From Stromatinia cepivora (taxonomy: Eukaryota > Ascomycota > Leotiomycetes > Helotiales > Sclerotiniaceae): DNA of 64,000 nt. How positions within the stretch are numbered: position 1 is the stretch's first letter; each line of letters starts with the position of its first letter. Where the stretch lies: NCBI GenBank assembly GCA_014898415.1, contig RCTD01000003.1:2480001-2544000 (forward strand), read 5' to 3'. The position numbers and the translations under genes were made by a program. The notes below the pieces were generated by a model that saw nothing but the letters and a program-made list of their open reading frames with translations, was not told where the DNA came from and made no database searches. Below are positions 58,340 through 64,000 of the stretch, piece by piece.

Positions 58340-58850
58340 AAATAAATTCAATATTCAATATACTTATATTTTGACTTCAACCATTATATATTCGATCACT
58401 CTTTTAAGCTATATAACTAAGTCTTCCACTATAATAATAGTGAATAGTATTATTACTATATTAGTCATTATTATTAACCTATCAACCTCCTCCAAGAGGA
58501 ATGATTAATGAGTATTTGAATTATTTGTAAAAAAAGTATTTGAAAAAATAAGAAATTATGATATTTGATTATTGTTATATTGAATTACAAGATACTTTGT
58601 ATTTTATAGATATTATAAACAATGATCGATAGTTTTTATATAATTACTTAATAAATTAATCAAATAATGATTTAATTATAAAACAATGAATAATATATTT
58701 GCTTTTATAATGATTATAATATATAATACTGATCCCATTTTCTTTTGATATATTTTTATAATATATATAAGAATTTGACCCTGATTTTTCCGAAATACTA
58801 TTATCGGGAATGGTATATTTATTGTTCTGTTTGTTATCTTGAATTTCTTA
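58340..58850 (-). pseudogene. RNase H of copia L
   Basis: Weak but ordered: T-I-P-D before the fold, Y-Y-K-N-I, then V-E-D-L-V-I, K-R-V-I-E-Y-I-M-V-E-V-K-I, which lies where copia has GGxIxWxxKKQxTVxxSTTEAEL. Stops throughout. Confidence 0.45.
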
Positions 58851-60240
58851 ACAATCTTTTCAATATATATATTATAAATTAGTTATAGTTTTTTCTTGGA
58901 TCGATTATAGAGTATATATATATCTAGAAATTATTTAATATTTTCTAGATTTCGTAGTTTATATACAGTTTTGATTCCTTTAATGATCTTTATAATAGCT
59001 GATTTGTTTTTCTTATAATAAATGATCTAAATATTGTTTATAAAAAAAAAGAATTATGATGGTATATTCTAGATTAATATATAAATACAGCTCCCCCCTG
59101 TATCGCACCAATTCCAGCTTCTCGAGCGTCCGAATAAAATCCCTAAATTATATAACCAGGGAATCTCGCAGACTATATAGAACTCGATTGATTATAATGT
59201 TTTTGTTTGGGATTTTGTATTCATTAGGTAGATAGTATATAATTGGGGTATTGAAAGAATTATATAAAATATTAACAAAGATATTGATTATATTATATTG
59301 TTTTGTTTCGAGATTGTATTTAACAATAATTGCTATTATAATTCGGAATAATTGGTTTGTTAATGTAATGATATAAATAATCTTAATAGTACTTTTAGTT
59401 TGAAGATCTTTTTGTATTATTAAATATGAATGATAACGAGTGATTAGACTTTGATTATTGTATTTATATATAAATATTTATTGAAAAGGGATCGGTTTTG
59501 TAGATTCCGATCCAGAATCGATTTTATATTAGGTTTTCCTAGCTTTAAAGTTATTAACCTCAAGATTGCAATTTTATTTGAATTAATATCCTAATTAATA
59601 ATCTTTTAATTGATAATAAAAATAAAATAACTTTGGAATTGTAAATATATAAATTCAAGGAAATAATATTATTTATAATCCTTTAATTGTAAATCAGATA
59701 AAAGGTAATAATGATTTTGCTTCAATTTCAATGACAATTATATTATAAATTGTTATAAATTAAGAATACTCTTTTATATTATTCATTCTTTGTTAATTAG
59801 ATCAAAATATAGAATAAAAGTTATTTAAATAGAATAATTCTATTGAATTTATTCTTTGAAATATAATAATTCTTATATAGAATCCAATATTAAGATCGCT
59901 TTCTTGATAGTATTATTATATATATAATTGTCTTTGTATATATACTGATTGCTTTGAAATATAAAAGCTAAATGATTTTTAGAAGAAAAATAACTCTGAA
60001 TAATAATCATATAATTGAAATTCAGATAAATTGATTTAAACCCTGGATATTTTAATCTTTATAATATAAATTTTTTTAAATATTTATTTGAAATTATAAA
60101 TCTGTAAATCTTTTATAAATCGATTAAATGAATATATAGGGTATAATAGTTTTTGTAATAATTGGATTTCTTTTATAGAATACTTTAATTGATTATTTTA
60201 GTATATATACTTTCTCTTAGAATATTAAGATTAATCGATT
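58850..60240 (-). pseudogene. Reverse transcriptase of copia L
   Basis: Best part 59360-59060: N-L-E-T-K-Q-Y-N-I-I-N-I-F-V-N (family: xxEIRQYDVVNAFLNA), Y-Y-L-P-N-E-Y-K-I (VYxxLPPGY), R-V-L-Y-S-L-R-D-S-L-V-I (RALYGLRxSPxLW), F-R-D-F-I-R-T-L-E-K-L-E-L. The catalytic box at 59030-59044 reads F-I-N-N-I where YVDDI is expected: both Asp became Asn. After it Y-K-L-R-N-L-E-N-I-K (family: FELRDLGELKxFLG). A run of T at 59042-59050 shifts the frame. Confidence 0.75.
59088..59170 (-). other. GC-rich island inside copia L reverse transcriptase
   Basis: About 80 bp with many C and G (GTATCGCACCAATTCCAGC, CTCGAGCGTCCG) in sequence that is otherwise almost only A and T. It encodes R-D-F-I-R-T-L-E-K-L-E-L-V-R-Y-R-G-E-L of the RT. 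Confidence 0.7.
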
Positions 60241-60780
60241 AAAGTAATTTTTAGATCACTTTTGTATATATCGTAAAGAATATCAATAATACAATCAATA
60301 GGTTCATATTCTATATTCCCTATATCAATATATTCGGTAAGATCGGGATCTGTATTATTATTATGGGTATCTTTTTGAATAATATTAATATCTTTATTTA
60401 TAAGATATGATTATTCTTCAATAAAAGAATCAATTTCTTCAATTTCTTCAATAGAAGGATCGATTAGTATTTATATATCTTCATTGTATATTTTATCCTT
60501 ACTATCTAAAGGATTAAATGGATTGAATAGTTTTAAATCGACTTTTTTATTCCTATTATCATTTTTCAGATTTGTATTTAACCCCAAAACCAATTCGTTT
60601 ATAAATAATAGATTTGAAATACACTTAATAGATGAATTAAAGGCTTTTCGATTTGTGAAAATAGATAGATAAATGAAATCTTTATAATTATCTTTGTTTT
60701 GAATGATCGTTCTGTCTATTTCGATATAATCTTATAGATTAAAAGCTTTAGTAAATTATTTAAGCTTTTCTATAATATGA
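60240..60780 (-). pseudogene. Integrase-RT linker of copia L
   Basis: From 60780 to 60240 the frame has few stops for this region: F-I-N-E-L-V-L-G-L-N, N-P-F-N-P-L-D-S, then an acidic run (D-P-S-I-E-E-I-E-E-I-D-S-F-I-E-E) and T-D-P-D-L-T-E-Y-I-D-I. Low-complexity acidic linkers are usual here. The plus-strand frame 60484-60672 is its shadow. Confidence 0.65.
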
Positions 60781-61750
60781 ATATCGATCATTTGATTGTT
60801 GAAATCTATACAATAAATGAATTCTTTATTGAACATTACATTTCGAATAATAATAACTTTATCAAACTTAAATATTTATATACAATAGATTAATATACCT
60901 GAGATATAATTTACTAAATATCTAATATATACTCGAAGATTGGTTTTATATTATTTCCTATTAATTCCAATTTCTTTATTCTTATTTAAAAAATAAACTC
61001 GGTATTTATACCTATAAATTCTATTCCAATTAGAATAAAGATTATTAGATATTTTCTTTGCGAATAAGGGATTATCTTTACGAAGATAATTACGGAATTA
61101 TATATCGAGTATTTTATTAAATAATTTAAAGGATTTGGTTTTCAAAGGATTTATATTATATAAATAAATAGCAATTTATACCATTTCCATTTATAATTTG
61201 TTTAATAAACCTATTATAATCTGTATTTTTATTTGTTTTATAATTATTTCTTATTCTATATATTCTGATCCTTTATTAAGTTTATATATATAAAATAAGA
61301 ATAATTCGAATTTGATATTCTTTTATTTGATTTATTTCTCAAATAATATTGTTCTTATAATTCCAATAACAAATATATTATTATCCTGTTTAATTATTAC
61401 AATTATTAGATTATATTTATAATAAACCCAGATTACAAAACTTTGAATAATTACAAATACTTCATCATATATTTTGTAATAGATTAGATACAAAAAAATC
61501 TTATTATAATATATTTCTTTGATTAATAAAAGCTATAATGTATTGTTATATTCTTTATCGAAATTAAAAAGATCCCATTGGATTTTGTAGAAGGGCTGAA
61601 ATAATTAATAATCATTTGAAGCGTGAAAAATGATTTGCTTTATATGAATACAAATATAATCGATATAATTGAAACGAATAATATCTTTTATTTTGATATT
61701 TTGTATTACAAATATTAAATATTTAAAAGTTTCCTTATTCAAATATTTGG
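60780..61750 (-). pseudogene. Integrase of copia L
   Basis: From 61700: C-I-H-I-K-Q-I-I-F-H (zinc domain end), I-Q-W-D-L-F-N-F-D-K-E-Y-N-N-T-L (family: WDLFxFxxAYNG, first catalytic Asp). Further down A-I-Y-L-Y-N-I-N-P-L (family: AxYLxNRTP), Y-R-Y-K-Y-R-V-Y-F-L (fGcRaYVL), Y-L-V-N-Y-I-S-G-I-L-I-Y, F-D-K-V-I-I-I-R-N-V-M-F-N-K-E-F-I-Y (VIxTRDVxFDE). The order is exact for copia. Confidence 0.72.
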
Positions 61751-61850
61751 AGTATTTATATTACATTTCATTTGTATCTTCTTTTAGAAAAAATGGATTA
61801 CAAAAATAATGAAATACTTTGTTTATTTTTCTACTTATTATTAGATATAT

Positions 61851-64000
61851 TATAAAAAGATTACTTATAGAAATAAATAAAAAAATATTCGAATAAATAG
61901 AAAGTGATTTGTATTCTAAAAATACAAGATTTTCAGTACAAATATATTAAACAATTATTATACTATTTGTATAATCTTCTTTACGAAAAATATAATTATA
62001 TTTTGAGAATTATAAACCGATTTTCTTTAATCAAGTTTCTAAAACGATATCAATATAAAAATCAAGAATAAATATTATATTATTCAAAATTAAATCATTA
62101 GTAGAATTATCTCCTTTTTTAATAATCTTTTTAATAATATAAACTTTATATTCTAGAATTTAAAAGCTAGAAATATTTATTTCTACAAAATCATTAAAAT
62201 TGAATAATCGATATCAATGATCATTTAATAAAAAGATATTGTTTATAATATATATAATATTATAATTATTAAATAAAATATTATTGAACAAATAATATAC
62301 TTTTATAATTATAAAGTAAACCCTTAATTGATTTTATCGAATATCTAAAATAATAATATTAATTAAAAAATCTAAAAAATTAATAGAACTTTTCATTCAT
62401 TTCCTTTTAATCCAATTAGAATAAAATTGCTTCTATAAATATAATTTTATTCGATTCTTAATTATTTATAATTCATTTTCATCAAATATTCTTTTGAATA
62501 ATAGATTAATCTTTTCGATAAATACTAATTCGATAATTTTATAATTATAAATAATATAATTATAATCAAATCCGTTATTTCCTTTAAATTCAATTCTACA
62601 AAAACATTCTTAACTTTTCTTAATCTTTTAATTACTTTCAAAATTGATACTCTTTTTATTCTTCTTAAATTTTTTATTATCTTAAAAAAAAGTAAATATA
62701 AAATATATTCATTTTTTAATCTTTAAAAAAAAAATTCTTGAAAAATTAATCCTTAAAAAATATCTTCGAATTGCTTAAATAAAAAATTCAATAATCCAAA
62801 CTAATTATTCATTTTAATCTATATAATTATAATATTTATTCAAATTGAAAACATTCTAATACTAACAATTTATAAGAAAATATTAATAACAATTTCATTC
62901 TATATTTTAATAATTTCATATACAAAAGCTTTAATATAAATTATAATCTAATCTCTATTTTATTTAACAAAATCGATTTTATTAAACAAAACTTATATTA
63001 AAACAGACCAATATTTTTATAACATTATAAACTTAATAATAATTATTATAAATACAAACTTTTTTTTAAATATATTAATAATTATTTTAAATAAAAAATT
63101 CATAATATTTCAATTGAAAATAAATAACTTTATAAAATATATTTAATCAATTAACAATTTAATTCATTTATAAATATTAGAAAAACATTTTATAATTCTA
63201 TATATATATTTATTATCAATATCAATACTTAAATTAAAAAGAAATAAATTCGAAAAAGATTTCTTGAAAAATAATTAGGAATAAAATAATAAATCTACTA
63301 AAAATAAATTCTGATATATTATCATTAAAATCTTTTAATTTAGTATCTTTATTTATATCCTTTTTAGATTGAATTACTACAAAATATTCCAAGAATTCCT
63401 TTTAATATTATATTTGGTTTTTTTGATTATATTTGATTTGAAGATTAATAACAAAAAATAAAACAAATAATTTAATTAAAAATTAATCAATCTAAATATA
63501 AATAAATTCATTTATTAAATCAAAATTTGAAATAAATGTAATTAAAATGGGAATAAATAAATCGATTTCTGAATTAATTGAATCTTAGATTCTTTAAACT
63601 TGATACTTATTTTTCAAATATAGATATCATTTTAATTATTGAATATAAATTATAAAAAAAGATCATTTTGAGTTTTTATTATATTAAATAAAAATAATTA
63701 AATTGATATAAATATTAAACGATAAATAAAATGAAAGTGATATTTTAAAGAATAATCTTTTAAATATTCAATAATTATCAAATAAGAGATTATATAAATT
63801 GAAAATTATTGAATTTATAATTACTATAAAATAATATAATTATAAAACATTTTCAAAAATTAAAAAATAATATATATATATAATTAATAAAATTTGCTCT
63901 TAATTATATAAATCAAAAATTATATATATAAAACAAATAAATGATTTTTTAATCAATAAATACTTTAATTAAATTAAATCTTTATTTATTGATATATCAA
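61851..64000. other. Extremely AT-rich interval, nothing recognised
   Basis: From about 62.4 kb A and T make up nearly everything, and G is rarer than C on the plus strand. No frame longer than about 60 codons and no repeat shared with the window. It may hold the gag and 5' LTR of copia L beyond recognition. Confidence 0.4.

Larger units (their letters stand above)
58340..61850 (-). mobile_element. Ty1/copia retrotransposon L, pol region, heavily RIP-degraded
   Basis: Minus-strand order is integrase (about 61750-60780), acidic linker (60780-60240), RT (60240-58850), RNase H (58850-58340). This is the copia order. The proteins differ from those of A-E, and no LTR was found, so it is a second, older copia family. 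Gag and protease should lie above 61850, where the sequence is too AT-rich to read. Confidence 0.75.

Noticed and set aside
60484..60672. 62-codon plus-strand frame
   Set aside because: It lies antisense to the copia L integrase-RT linker, which reads well on the minus strand.
1..64000. Mitochondrial, apicomplexan or other naturally AT-rich genome
   Set aside because: The A/T bias here comes from transitions within repeated elements, with spared GC-rich patches and fungal-type gypsy and copia proteins. Organelle genes, rRNA and tRNA genes are missing.

Overview
The window looks like a gene-free, AT-rich block (by eye roughly four bases in five are A or T) from the nuclear genome of a filamentous ascomycete fungus. 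Two things point there. It is built almost entirely of Ty1/copia and Ty3/gypsy LTR retrotransposons of fungal type. The differences I compared between the two LTRs of single elements, and between copies, are nearly all C-to-T and G-to-A, the signature of repeat-induced point mutation (RIP). Typical results are CAA to TAA stops, TGG to stop, and catalytic Asp to Asn. I see no intact host gene, tRNA, rRNA or CRISPR array. The species cannot be named from this sequence.

The backbone is one old gypsy element (here called M, minus strand) that can be followed in broken pieces from 42388 (Gag zinc knuckle) down to 8442 (integrase). Other elements are inserted into it: a solo LTR (8604-8895), copia A (9771-15247, TSD TATTC), chromovirus H (15768-22719, TSD CCATT), copia B (24507-29987, TSD GATAT), solo LTR N (30056-30225, TSD TATCC), copia C (30449-41410, TSD TATTA) with copia D nested in it (34367-39844, TSD GAAAT), and a second, broken H copy from 42389. 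That H copy contains the short non-autonomous element G (42616-44978, TSD TATTA).

A different kind of unit, called I here, occurs twice in opposite orientation: I1 at 6012-8441 and I2 at 47429-58040. It seems to be bounded by inverted repeats starting TATATCACG. It encodes Lys-rich proteins with a single membrane segment and no transposase or polymerase I can recognise. I1 sits in the integrase of M and is itself cut by gypsy K (1-6011). I2 is cut by copia E (47443-55334, TSD GGATA), which in turn holds the non-autonomous element F (47629-50038, TSD TTGTA).

The right end (58340-61850) is the pol region of another copia family, L, on the minus strand. Past 62.4 kb the sequence is extremely AT-rich and I recognise nothing.

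Copia A-E belong to one 5.48-kb family with 166-bp LTRs. F and G (2.4 kb) have similar LTR ends and the same type of primer site, inside the anticodon arm of a Met tRNA. They lack pol but carry a piece of the copia integrase-RT linker in antisense, a conserved small Arg/Gly-rich ORF, and 92-bp tandem repeats. The most novel parts are the I unit and the F/G family. Element letters are my own labels, and coordinates of degenerate domains are approximate to tens of bases.
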